This document shows positions 22,581 to 31,255 of a DNA stretch of 43,512 bases, piece by piece (the first letter of the stretch is position 1; each line of letters opens with the position of its first letter). This DNA is from Ruminococcus sp. GTDB taxonomy: Bacteria > Bacillota_A > Clostridia > Oscillospirales > Acutalibacteraceae. The notes below the pieces were generated by a model. It ran no database searches, was not told the origin of the DNA, and saw only the letters and a program-made list of their open reading frames with translations. The translations under genes were made by a program, and so were the position numbers. The stretch covers positions 1-43,512 of the forward strand of contig JAFUPE010000096.1 of the NCBI GenBank assembly GCA_017481395.1, in the 5' to 3' direction.

Positions 22581-24845
22581 ATGAAGTATTTAAAGACTGC
22601 TCTTGCTCTTGTGCTTTGCCTTGCAACCTTGCTTGGCATTGGCGTGATTTCGGTTTTTTCAGCCGAAACTGAGGCTGCCGAAACAGGAGCAGGTACAGGA
22701 ATTACCATTCACTACTACTACGAGGGCGGTACTCCTTACGTTTATTACTGGAATGCCTTACCCGCAAATATCGAAACTGCTTATCCCGGTGTTAAGATGA
22801 CCCCTGACGCTCAGTCCGGTGCCAACTGGTATAAGTATGAGTTCAAGAATTCTTCAAAGATTAATCTTTTGTTTACAGATGGTACCAATACTCTTGACGG
22901 TCAGCTCACAGGCGAGCTTACAAGAAATGCCGGTAACTGGTACTATGTAAATAATAAATGGAAGTCCTCTTTACCCGACCCTAATAACGATTGGGAACGT
23001 ACTGATATGCGTGAAGACTCCATTTACTTTGTAATTACTACACGTTTTTATGACGGCGACAAGGGCAACAACGTTCATTGCTGGGAAGACGGTAATGCAA
23101 ATAACCCTGACTCAGACCCCGCATGGCGTGGCGATTTTAAGGGCTTGGCAGATAAGCTCGATTACATCAAAGCACTTGGCTTCTCTGCAATCTGGATTAC
23201 ACCTATTGTAGAAAACGCTTCGGGCTATGACTATCACGGCTACCATGCATTTGATTTCAGCACAGTTGACCCAAGATATGAATCTTCCGATTTTACATAT
23301 CAGGATTTAATCGACGCCGCCCACGATAAGGGCATGAAGATTGTTCAGGACGTTGTATGGAACCATGCAGGTAACTTTGGCGAGGCTTTCCTGGCACCTA
23401 TGTTTACCAAGGAGTACGACTCGCTTAAGGACTTGGAGTCAGCTGACTGTATGAAGGTTATCGAAGGCTCAAAGCTTGACCAGAAGTACCCCAACTACGA
23501 CAACCTCGACCCCAATACCCAGCAGTATCCTGCTCGTATTGATATTATGAAGTCAGATGCAAATGACAGTAATTTCTATTTCCATCATGACCCGAATCTT
23601 AACTGGGGTCAGCCTTCTGAGCAGACAGGTCAGATCGCAGGTGACTGTGTTGACATAAACACCGAAAATCAGGCTGTTGTTGATTATCTTACAGAAACCT
23701 ATATGGACTACGTAAATATGGGTGTTGACTGCTTCCGTCTTGATACAGAAAAGCACATCAACCGTTGGACACTTAACAACGCTTACTTCCCCGTATTTAA
23801 TCAGGTAGAAAACTTCTACATCTTCGGCGAGGTTTGTGCCCGTTATCATGGTGCCTTCAACGAAGGCGGTGCTTCCGACTCCTGCTTCTTCTATACATGG
23901 AAGGAAGACGGCGGTGCTCAGTGGAGCAAGACTGACTGGCGTGCAAACTACGACAACGCTGTTAAGCACTTCCAACAGTATTCAACAAGAGATGAAAAGT
24001 GGAGCAGTAATAACGCATTCCTCAACGGTATTACGTACCATACTCCCGATTACTCAAAGGCTAATGGAACAGGCGTTATCGACTTCCCCATGCACTGGGC
24101 ATATATGAGTGCAGGTCAGGCTTACAGCACAGCTCTTAGTACAGATAAATACTACAACGACTCTACATGGAATGTTGTTTACGTTGACTCTCACGACTAT
24201 GCTCCCGATAACTGTCAGACAACCCGTTACACAGGCGGTACTGCAGCTTGGGCAGAAAACTGGAGCTTAATGTTCACATTCCGCGGTATTCCCTGCGTAT
24301 ACTACGGCTCTGAGATTGAGTTTAAGAAGGGCGTTCAGATTGACGTAGGCCCCAATGCTCCTCTTGAAAATACAGGTCGTGCATACTTCGGTGACAATAT
24401 CGAGGGTACGGTTTCGGCTACTGACTTTGGCGAGTACACAGCATCTGGTAAGGTTCAGGATACTTTAAGTAAGCCTCTTGCAAAGCACCTTTCCAAGCTT
24501 AATGCTATCAGACACGCAGTTCCTGCTTTGCAGAAGGGTCAGTACACAACCGACAGCCAGTACGTTCAGGGCAATATGGCTTATATCCGCCGATATACAA
24601 ATGCCGCTGAGGGTGTTGACTCTCTTGCACTTGTGACTGTTTCCGGCGGTGCTACATTTAAGAACATTCCCAACGGCAAGTATGTTGATGCTGTAACAGG
24701 TGATGTTCAGAATGTAACAAACGGTACTCTTACTGCAAATTGCAGCGGTCAGGGTAACTTAAGAGTTTACGTTTGCTGTGCAAGCGGTTTTGATGGCATT
24801 GATGGTGCTATCGGCGGCACAAGCGGTCAGACATATCTTAAGTAA
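22581..24845 (+). CDS. Secreted CBM26-GH13 alpha-amylase family protein, paralogue B
   Basis: A 754-residue secreted enzyme with AGGAGG before the ATG. The domain order is the same as its neighbours: signal peptide (about 1-28), CBM26-like module (about 38-130) and GH13 domain. Catalytic residues are Asp388 (CFRLDTEKH), Glu417 (FGEVCAR) and Asp539 (VDSHD); region I is the usual DVVWNH (from 257). It lacks the A-specific insertion and ends in the shared tail CCASGFDGIDGAIGGTSGQT. Similarity to paralogue C is high throughout, including the signal peptide, which points to recent duplication. No dockerin, sortase signal or SLH domain is present. Probably secreted free, or held by its CBM26 on starch. 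Confidence 0.93.
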   Translation: MKYLKTALALVLCLATLLGIGVISVFSAETEAAETGAGTGITIHYYYEGGTPYVYYWNALPANIETAYPGVKMTPDAQSGANWYKYEFKNSSKINLLFTDGTNTLDGQLTGELTRNAGNWYYVNNKWKSSLPDPNNDWERTDMREDSIYFVITTRFYDGDKGNNVHCWEDGNANNPDSDPAWRGDFKGLADKLDYIKALGFSAIWITPIVENASGYDYHGYHAFDFSTVDPRYESSDFTYQDLIDAAHDKGMKIVQDVVWNHAGNFGEAFLAPMFTKEYDSLKDLESADCMKVIEGSKLDQKYPNYDNLDPNTQQYPARIDIMKSDANDSNFYFHHDPNLNWGQPSEQTGQIAGDCVDINTENQAVVDYLTETYMDYVNMGVDCFRLDTEKHINRWTLNNAYFPVFNQVENFYIFGEVCARYHGAFNEGGASDSCFFYTWKEDGGAQWSKTDWRANYDNAVKHFQQYSTRDEKWSSNNAFLNGITYHTPDYSKANGTGVIDFPMHWAYMSAGQAYSTALSTDKYYNDSTWNVVYVDSHDYAPDNCQTTRYTGGTAAWAENWSLMFTFRGIPCVYYGSEIEFKKGVQIDVGPNAPLENTGRAYFGDNIEGTVSATDFGEYTASGKVQDTLSKPLAKHLSKLNAIRHAVPALQKGQYTTDSQYVQGNMAYIRRYTNAAEGVDSLALVTVSGGATFKNIPNGKYVDAVTGDVQNVTNGTLTANCSGQGNLRVYVCCASGFDGIDGAIGGTSGQTYLK

Positions 24846-24863
24846 TATAATAAAGTTTACGTT

Positions 24864-24896
24864 CAGCTCGGATGAAAATCCGAGCTGTTCTTTTTA
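24864..24896 (+). terminator. Intrinsic terminator after amylase B
   Basis: A perfect 10-bp stem CAGCTCGGAT/ATCCGAGCTG with a GAAA loop is followed by TTCTTTTT. It separates paralogue C from the upstream transcript. Confidence 0.9.
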
Positions 24897-24955
24897 CCGT
24901 TGGCCACGGGTCAGCCACCGTGGATAGCAGGGGATAAAAAATGACAATGCAAGAT
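24897..24955. repeat. Partial copy of the intergenic repeat family
   Basis: CCACGG and CCGTGG form a small palindrome followed by GGATAAAAAATGACAATGCA. Copy A has GGATAAAAAATGACTATGCA at 17447-17466, again next to a CCGTGGCTAACGG-type palindrome. It appears to be a fragment of the same element. Confidence 0.5.
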
Positions 24956-25041
24956 AAACAAAAGGTTAAGCAGACACTTGGTTACTATGGAGAAAAGCAT
25001 TGTAATTTCTGCAAAAGAAAAATACATATAGGTTAAAATAG

Positions 25042-25080
25042 TATAATCATAATGTAAAATTATAATGCGAAAGTTTGCGA
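25042..25080 (+). promoter_or_regulatory. -10 box and TGCGAA direct repeat before amylase C
   Basis: TATAAT at 25042-25047 has no convincing -35. Two TGCGAA copies 4 nt apart (in the span 25065-25080) lie just before AGGAGG. TGCGAA also forms the arms of the inverted repeat before the starch-binding gene (17573-17599), which suggests a shared regulator. Confidence 0.4.
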
Positions 25081-25093
25081 AGGAGGAGACTTA

Positions 25094-27337
25094 ATGAAGC
25101 TGTTTAAGTCGGTGTTGGCACTTTTATTGTGCCTTGCCACTATGCTTGGTGTCGGCGTTGTTTCTGTATTTTCAGCCGAAACAGAAGTAGCCGAAACAGG
25201 AGCAGGTACAGGAATCACAATACACTTTTATCACGAAGGCGGCACCCCTTATATTTATTATTGGAATGCTTTGCCCCAGAATATCGAAACCGCTTATCCT
25301 GGCGTTAAGATGTCTGCAGATGCAGCTACAGGTGCTAACTGGTATAAGTACGAGTTTAAGAATTCAACTAAAATTAATTTTATGTTTACCGATGGTACCA
25401 ACACCCTCGACGGTCAGCTTTCTAAAGAGCTTACAAGAAATTCGGGCGAGTGGTATTATGGTAAGTCTAATCCCCATCCCACTGAGCTTACCGATATGCG
25501 TGAAGACTCTATTTACTTTGTAATTACTACTCGTTTTTACGACGGCGACAAGAGCAACAACGTTCACTGTTGGGCTGACGGTGATGCTGGTAATCCTGAT
25601 TCTGACCCCGCATGGCGTGGCGACTTTAAAGGCTTGGCTGACAGGCTTGACTATATCAAGGCACTTGGATTTTCCGCTATATGGATTACTCCTGTTGTAG
25701 AAAATGCTTCGGGCTATGACTACCACGGCTATCATGCAATGGACTTTTCAAAGGTAGATGCAAGATATGAGTCATCAGGCTTTACTTATCAGGATCTTAT
25801 TGATGCCGCCCACGACAAGGATATGAAAATTATTCAGGACGTCGTATGGAATCACACAGGTAATTTCGGCGAGGCTTACTTTGCTCCTATGTTTGAAAAG
25901 CAGTACAGCTCTGTTAAAGACCTTGAAAGTATTGACAGCATGAAGCTTATTTCTGACTCTAAGCTTGCACAGAAATATCCTAATTATTATAGCTTAGATG
26001 ATGATTCTCAGTATCAGGCTCGTCTTGCTGTTATGAAGGAAGACGCTAATGATACCAACCATTATTATCACCACGACAAAGACCTTTCATGGGAAAGCCC
26101 CACTGTTCAGACAGGCCAGATTGCAGGTGACTGTGTTGACCTTAACACCGAAAGCAAAGAGGTAGCAAACTACCTTGTTGACGTGTATACAGACTACATA
26201 AACATGGGCGTTGACGCTTTCAGACTTGATACAGAAAAGCATATTTCAAGACTTTCTCTTAATGAGCTTTATTTCCCAAAGATTTATGACAATGCACCCG
26301 AGAATTTCTTTATTTTCGGTGAGGTTTGTACTCGAGTAAGTGAGTTCTGGAATCATAATATTCCTGCTATTTCTGCACCCTTCTACACTTGGGCAGAAAC
26401 AAACTCCAAGTATAAGAATTGCTACACAAACGATGCGTTTGCAAACAAGTCCTTGTCGCTTGCTCATTACGACGACCACGACACCGCAGACAATGCACCT
26501 ACCTCTAACAACGTTTACCTTAACGGTATTACATATCATACACCTGATTACTCCAAGTCCAACGGCACAGGTGTTATTGACTTCCCCATGCATTGGAACT
26601 TCTCTTATGCGTCAAACGCTTTTGAGCGAGCATTACAGGAAGACCCCTACTACCACGACTCTACATGGAACGTTGTTTACGTTGACTCCCACGACTACGG
26701 TCCTAACATGGACAACCGCTTTAACGGTGATACCGTAACATGGGCAGAAAGCCTTTGCCTTATGTTTACCTTCCGCGGTATTCCTTGCGTTTACTACGGC
26801 TCTGAGGTTCAGTTCCAAGCTGGTGTTCCTATGGACGTTGGTCCTAATGCACCTCTTTCAACAACAGGTCGTGCATACTTTGGCGATTACCTTGAGGGCA
26901 GTGTAACAGCCAGCGATTTCAGTGAGTATACTGCTTCCGGTAAGGTTCAGGATACTTTAAGCAAACCTCTTGCAAAGCATATGCAGAAGCTTAACGCCAT
27001 AAGACGTGCTATTCCTGCATTGCAGAAGGGTCAGTATACAAAGGACAGCCAGTATGTTTCGGGTAATATGGCTTATATCCGTCGCTATACAAATGCCGCA
27101 GAGGGAGTTGACTCCTTGGCTTGTGTAGCACTTACAGACGGAGCAACCTTTAAGAATATTCCCAACGGACTTTATATCGATGCTGTTACAGGTGACAGAA
27201 AAGAGGTTACCAACGGTACACTTAACGTTCCTGCTACAGGCAGAGGTAATATGAGAGTTTACGTTTGCTGTGCAAGCGGTTTTGATGGCATTGGCGGCGC
27301 AATCGGCGGCACAAGCGGTCAGACATACTTAAAGTAA
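25094..27337 (+). CDS. Secreted CBM26-GH13 alpha-amylase family protein, paralogue C
   Basis: A 747-residue secreted enzyme with AAGGAGGAG before the ATG. It has a signal peptide (about 1-28), a CBM26-like module (about 38-125; YIYYWNALPQNIETAYPGVKM) and a GH13 domain. Catalytic residues are Asp379 (AFRLDTEKH), Glu410 (FGEVCTR) and Asp534 (VDSHDYGP); region I is DVVWNH (from 249). The C-terminal tail CCASGFDGIGGAIGGTSGQT matches paralogue B. It is set apart from A and B by a terminator and a repeat fragment, with its own -10 box, so it may be regulated separately. The best guess is an endo-acting alpha-amylase or neopullulanase-like activity; sequence alone does not settle this. Confidence 0.93.
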   Translation: MKLFKSVLALLLCLATMLGVGVVSVFSAETEVAETGAGTGITIHFYHEGGTPYIYYWNALPQNIETAYPGVKMSADAATGANWYKYEFKNSTKINFMFTDGTNTLDGQLSKELTRNSGEWYYGKSNPHPTELTDMREDSIYFVITTRFYDGDKSNNVHCWADGDAGNPDSDPAWRGDFKGLADRLDYIKALGFSAIWITPVVENASGYDYHGYHAMDFSKVDARYESSGFTYQDLIDAAHDKDMKIIQDVVWNHTGNFGEAYFAPMFEKQYSSVKDLESIDSMKLISDSKLAQKYPNYYSLDDDSQYQARLAVMKEDANDTNHYYHHDKDLSWESPTVQTGQIAGDCVDLNTESKEVANYLVDVYTDYINMGVDAFRLDTEKHISRLSLNELYFPKIYDNAPENFFIFGEVCTRVSEFWNHNIPAISAPFYTWAETNSKYKNCYTNDAFANKSLSLAHYDDHDTADNAPTSNNVYLNGITYHTPDYSKSNGTGVIDFPMHWNFSYASNAFERALQEDPYYHDSTWNVVYVDSHDYGPNMDNRFNGDTVTWAESLCLMFTFRGIPCVYYGSEVQFQAGVPMDVGPNAPLSTTGRAYFGDYLEGSVTASDFSEYTASGKVQDTLSKPLAKHMQKLNAIRRAIPALQKGQYTKDSQYVSGNMAYIRRYTNAAEGVDSLACVALTDGATFKNIPNGLYIDAVTGDRKEVTNGTLNVPATGRGNMRVYVCCASGFDGIGGAIGGTSGQTYLK

Positions 27338-27352
27338 CAGATTTATAGGCTT

Positions 27353-27386
27353 AACGGCTCAGGGTAATATACCTTGAGCCGTTTTT
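27353..27386 (+). terminator. Intrinsic terminator after amylase C
   Basis: AACGGCTCAGG paired with CCTTGAGCCGTT (one G-U pair) followed by a T5 run. Confidence 0.9.
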
Positions 27387-27391
27387 GTGCG

Positions 27392-27420
27392 TTGAAATAT
27401 AGAGTGCACTATGGTAAAAT
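27392..27420 (+). promoter_or_regulatory. Promoter of gatCAB
   Basis: TTGAAA (27392-27397), 17 bp, TAAAAT (27415-27420). The ATG at 27411 lies inside this promoter, which supports the later gatC start at 27456. Confidence 0.7.
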
Positions 27421-27455
27421 CACATTATAAGGATATAATAAACGCAGGTGATAGA

Positions 27456-27731
27456 ATGATTACTGAAAATGATATTATGCGAGTGGCGTGTCTTTCCAAG
27501 CTTGAAATTAAAGAGCAAGATATTCCTTTTTTTATAAAGGAGCTTGAAGAGCTTTTGAACTTTGCTGAAAGTATGGATGTTTCTGCGGATAATGCGGGAG
27601 TATCGCCTTGCCCTGTGGATTTTAGTAGCCTCAGAGCCGACGAGGTAAGAATATCAACTGAAAGCTCTGAAATCCTCAGTAATTCGCAGGAAACCGAAAA
27701 CGGATTTTTCAGACTCAGAAAGAGGGCGTAA
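27456..27731 (+). CDS. gatC: Aspartyl/glutamyl-tRNA amidotransferase subunit C
   Basis: A 91-residue small subunit that wraps GatA and stabilises the GatCAB complex. The start is the ATG 6 nt after AGGTG, giving MITENDIMRVACLSKLEI. The family pattern is there: an early helix with VACLSKLEI, then LEELLNFAESMDVSADNAGVSP, and the late RADEVR segment. The stop is 1 nt before the gatA start, so translation is coupled. The sequence is fairly diverged, but position and pattern make the call safe. Confidence 0.92.
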   Translation: MITENDIMRVACLSKLEIKEQDIPFFIKELEELLNFAESMDVSADNAGVSPCPVDFSSLRADEVRISTESSEILSNSQETENGFFRLRKRA

Positions 27732-27732
27732 A

Positions 27733-29187
27733 ATGAACAAAATTTTAAAGCTTCATGATATGCTCATGAGAAAAGAAATTTCTGCAAAAGAAGTAACTCA
27801 GATGTATATATATGCTATTAATAACGAAAACCCTGCCCTTAATGCATATGTAAAAGTAACCGAGGATGAGGCTTTTTTAGCTGCTGATATTGTTGACAGA
27901 AAAATATCAGCAGGGCAAGCGTTAGACCTTCTTGCAGGAATACCTATGACCTTAAAGGATAATATTTCTACAAAAAATCTTGATACTACCTGCTGTTCAA
28001 AAATTTTAGAGGGCTATAAGCCAATATACGATGCAACCGCATGGCAAAAGCTTAAGGATAGTGATGCTGTGCTTTTAGGAAAAACAAACATGGACGAGTT
28101 CGCTATGGGCTGTACCACAGAAACTTCGGCTTTCGGAGGTTCAAAAAATCCGTACAACACAGATTTTGTGGCAGGAGGCTCGTCGGGTGGTTCGGCATGT
28201 GCTGTTTCTGCAAATTTGGCAGTTTTCGCCTTAGGCTCTGATACAGGCGGTTCGGTCCGTCAGCCTGCGGCATTTTGCGGTTGTGTGGGTCTTAAGCCAA
28301 CTTATGGTGCTGTATCTCGCTATGGACTTGTAGCTTATGCGTCAAGCCTTGATACTGTAGGAGTAATTGCAGGAAGCGTCGAGGACACGGCCATAGTATT
28401 TGATAAAATTGCAGGCTTTGACCCTATGGACAGCACCTCGAAACCCGACTTTGCATCAAGTGCCTTTGATTTGCTTAAAAAGGACATCAAAGGCAGAAAA
28501 ATCGGCATTCCCAACGAGTTTATTGATAGAGCCGACGAGGATGTAAAAGCGGCTGTTCTGAAAGCCGCAAAAGATTTCGAGAATATGGGTTGTAAGGTTG
28601 AGTTTTTTTATATGCCAACCCTTGTTCAGGCTTTGCCTGCCTACTACGTAATTGCCTGTGCCGAAGCATCCTCGAATTTAGGCAGATATGACGGTGTTCG
28701 TTACGGCAAAAGGGAAGAGAATTATGAAAGCATTCATCATATGATTTGTAAAACACGAGCCGAGAATTTTGGTGACGAGGTTAAAAAGAGAATACTGTTA
28801 GGTGCTTTTGTGCTTTCTGAGGGATATTATGAAAAATATTACGCAAAAGCACAGAGCCTTCGTGCAAGGTTAAGAGAACAGCTTGACAGAATTTTTGAGA
28901 AATATGACGCACTTATTACTCCAGCTTCGCCTAAAACCGCGTTTAAATCTGCTCAGGTACAGGAGGATAAAGCAGGCTCTTTTACTGCGGATTTGTGTAC
29001 TGTGCCTGCAAATCTTGCAGGGCTTCCTGCACTGTCAATTCCTTGCGGCAAGTGCTCTCGGGGACTTCCTATAGGTTTGCAGATTATAGGCGGAAGGTTC
29101 AGAGAAAGTCTGATTTTAAACCTTGCCTACAAATATGAAGAGGCAAGAGGAAGCTTTCACATCAATAATATGGGGGTGAGGCTGTGA
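27733..29187 (+). CDS. gatA: Aspartyl/glutamyl-tRNA amidotransferase subunit A
   Basis: A 484-residue amidase-signature enzyme that releases ammonia from glutamine for transamidation of Glu-tRNA(Gln) or Asp-tRNA(Asn). The catalytic triad is Lys75 (PMTLKDNIS), Ser150 (AGGSSGGSA) and Ser174 (GSDTGGSVRQPAAFCG), with the same spacing as in Staphylococcus GatA. Because asnS is also in this window, the main job is likely Gln-tRNA formation in an organism without GlnRS (inference). Its stop overlaps the gatB start by 4 nt (GTGA). Confidence 0.98.
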   Translation: MNKILKLHDMLMRKEISAKEVTQMYIYAINNENPALNAYVKVTEDEAFLAADIVDRKISAGQALDLLAGIPMTLKDNISTKNLDTTCCSKILEGYKPIYDATAWQKLKDSDAVLLGKTNMDEFAMGCTTETSAFGGSKNPYNTDFVAGGSSGGSACAVSANLAVFALGSDTGGSVRQPAAFCGCVGLKPTYGAVSRYGLVAYASSLDTVGVIAGSVEDTAIVFDKIAGFDPMDSTSKPDFASSAFDLLKKDIKGRKIGIPNEFIDRADEDVKAAVLKAAKDFENMGCKVEFFYMPTLVQALPAYYVIACAEASSNLGRYDGVRYGKREENYESIHHMICKTRAENFGDEVKKRILLGAFVLSEGYYEKYYAKAQSLRARLREQLDRIFEKYDALITPASPKTAFKSAQVQEDKAGSFTADLCTVPANLAGLPALSIPCGKCSRGLPIGLQIIGGRFRESLILNLAYKYEEARGSFHINNMGVRL

Positions 29188-30590
29188 AGTATAAAATGAC
29201 CGCAGGCTTTGAAACCCATGTGGAACTAAAGACAAACACCAAGATTTTTTGCAGTTGCAGTACAGAGTTCGGCGGCGAGCCTAACTCTCGTTGCTGTCCT
29301 GTGTGTGTCGGTATGCCTGGAACAATGCCAAGCCTTAACAGAAAAGCAGTAGAGTTTGCGGTAAAGGCAGGGCTCGCACTTAATTGCAAGATTTCAAACG
29401 TATCCTATATGGACAGAAAAAACTATTCTTATCCCGATTTGCCTAAGGCTTATCAGATTTCTCAGTTTGACGTGCCTTTGTGCTACGACGGGTTTGTAGA
29501 GCTTTCGGGCGGCAAAAAAATCGGCATTACCCGTATTCATATCGAAGAGGACGCAGGAAAGCTTATTCATAAGGACAACGAAATTCTTATTGATTATAAC
29601 CGAGCAGGCGTGCCCCTTATCGAGATTGTCAGCGAGCCGGACATAAACAGTATAGAGGAAGCCAAAGAGTACGTTGACAAGCTAAGACAGTTGATGCGGT
29701 ATATTGATGTTTCTGACTGCAGAATGCAGGAAGGGTCTATGAGATGTGATGTCAACGTTTCTGTGTCAGCAACAGATGTCTTGGGTACTCGTACCGAAAT
29801 TAAAAATATGAACTCCATAGCTAATATTGCAAAGGCAATGGAGTATGAGACAAACAGACAGATTGACATTATAGAAAGCGGCGGAAAGGTTTTGCAGGAG
29901 ACCTTAGGCTTCGACGAAAAATCATGCACAACCTACTCTATGCGTAGCAAAGAGGATGCCGACGATTACCGTTTTTTCCGTGAACCGGATTTATTGCCCA
30001 TACATATAAGCCACAGCGACATCGAAAAAATCAGACAAAGCCTTCCCGAATTGCCTCGGGAAAAGCTTAAAAGATACGCTACTGAGTTTGATTTAGAGCA
30101 AAGAGAAGCAGAACTTATAATTAAATATCCCAAGGTGGCTGAATTCTTCGAGAAAGCTTCAGACGGAGTCAGGTCACCTAAAAAAGTAGCGAATTTTATC
30201 TTAGGTGTGATTTTTGCTTTCCTTAAGAGTGAAAGCCTTAAGGAGGAATTTAACCTTAAAATTACACCAAAAGACCTTAAAGATTTGGTGCTGTTAATTG
30301 AAAGCGGTAACCTAAATCACAACAAGGCAAAGGTTACCTTAGAGCAGATGCTTTTAAGCGGTAAGAATCCGCAGGAGCTTTTAGCGGATGACGACTTGCA
30401 GGGTATAAGCGAAGCAGAACTTGTTGCTTTTTGTGCAAATGCCATAGAGAGTAATTCTAAAATTGTTGCTGACTATAAAGGCGGCAAGACACAGGCGGTA
30501 ATGGCACTTGTGGGATTTGTGATGCGTGAGTCAAAAGGCAGGGCAAACGCCGAAAAGGCAAAAGAAAAGCTTATGGAGCTCATTAAATAA
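29184..30590 (+). CDS. gatB: Aspartyl/glutamyl-tRNA amidotransferase subunit B
   Basis: A 468-residue kinase-transferase subunit that activates the tRNA-bound Glu or Asp with ATP and amidates it. GTG start, overlapping the gatA stop. The N-terminal cradle domain has the family opening GFETHVELKTNTKIFCSC and the zinc-site cysteines in CSCSTEFGG and RCCPVCVGMPG. Further marks are RKNYSYPDLPKAYQISQ, IGITRIHIEEDAGK and YNRAGVPLIEIVSEPD. The C-terminal helical and YqeY-like tail (about 330-468) binds tRNA. Length is normal. The operon ends at a terminator 20 nt downstream. Confidence 0.98.
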   Translation: MKYKMTAGFETHVELKTNTKIFCSCSTEFGGEPNSRCCPVCVGMPGTMPSLNRKAVEFAVKAGLALNCKISNVSYMDRKNYSYPDLPKAYQISQFDVPLCYDGFVELSGGKKIGITRIHIEEDAGKLIHKDNEILIDYNRAGVPLIEIVSEPDINSIEEAKEYVDKLRQLMRYIDVSDCRMQEGSMRCDVNVSVSATDVLGTRTEIKNMNSIANIAKAMEYETNRQIDIIESGGKVLQETLGFDEKSCTTYSMRSKEDADDYRFFREPDLLPIHISHSDIEKIRQSLPELPREKLKRYATEFDLEQREAELIIKYPKVAEFFEKASDGVRSPKKVANFILGVIFAFLKSESLKEEFNLKITPKDLKDLVLLIESGNLNHNKAKVTLEQMLLSGKNPQELLADDDLQGISEAELVAFCANAIESNSKIVADYKGGKTQAVMALVGFVMRESKGRANAEKAKEKLMELIK

Positions 30591-30611
30591 AAGTAGTTTG
30601 TATAAACAGAA

Positions 30612-30650
30612 AACCCGTCGTTTCAAAAAAATAACGACGGGTTATATTTT
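30612..30650 (+). terminator. Intrinsic terminator after gatB
   Basis: A perfect 11-bp stem AACCCGTCGTT/AACGACGGGTT with a 9-nt loop, followed by ATATTTT. Confidence 0.88.
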
Positions 30651-30750
30651 TGCTATGATTTTCTGGAAAATAAGGGCAATGTGGGGGAGATGTCTCGGCT
30701 TTCGAAAGGTTTAATAAATAACCAAGCCGAAGGTAAGTTGCCTGTCATTG

Positions 30751-31122
30751 TTAACGGTCACATCTTTTACAGGTTCCAAAGTAAGTAACCGCCACAAAGT
30801 CGGTGTTAAAATCGTTGGTGTCGCCTTTTGGCATAAGGGTGGGCATATCTATATCTTCGATTTTGCCGCAACATCTGCATACTAAATGTGCGTGGGGTGA
30901 GGTGTCGCCGTCAAGGCGTTCTTCGCCTAAAATATTAGCAACAGCCACAGCTTTGCCGGTTTCTTTAAAGAGGGCGATATTACGGTACACCGTACCAAGG
31001 CTTAGGTCGGGATACTCTTCCTTAAGCTGTTCGTAAACCCATTTTGCACTGGGATGTGTTTTTGTAGAACAAAGTGTATTGTAAATTAGCTCTCGTTTAG
31101 AGCTGAAGTTCGAGCCTTTCAT
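30751..31122 (-). CDS. Fur-family regulator, PerR-like
   Basis: A 123-residue metal-dependent repressor of the Fur/PerR family. The N-terminal winged helix (about 5-75) includes HPSAKWVYEQLKEEYPDLSLGTVYRNI. The metal residues of PerR are in place: the early His (THPSAKW), Asp in LDGDTS, HAH (SPHAHLVC) and Asp in EDIDMPTL. Two CxxC pairs (CRCC, CKRC) form the structural zinc site. At 123 residues it is shorter than usual (140-150) because the C-terminus stops just after the second CxxC. GAGGTG lies at proper spacing. A promoter TTTACA, 17 bp, TAAAAT lies upstream in an AT-rich stretch that might hold a Per box. No peroxide-defence gene is adjacent. Confidence 0.92.
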   Translation of the reverse strand: MKGSNFSSKRELIYNTLCSTKTHPSAKWVYEQLKEEYPDLSLGTVYRNIALFKETGKAVAVANILGEERLDGDTSPHAHLVCRCCGKIEDIDMPTLMPKGDTNDFNTDFVAVTYFGTCKRCDR

Positions 31123-31255
31123 AGCATCACCTCAAATCAGTAATTATTCCTGATTTTATTTTATCATAATCTTTTACTTTTGTAAATGTTTTTTGCATAA
31201 TTTCCTGCATTTTTGAGTATATATCACTTAGTAACTTTGGAAAGTGAGTGTTTTT

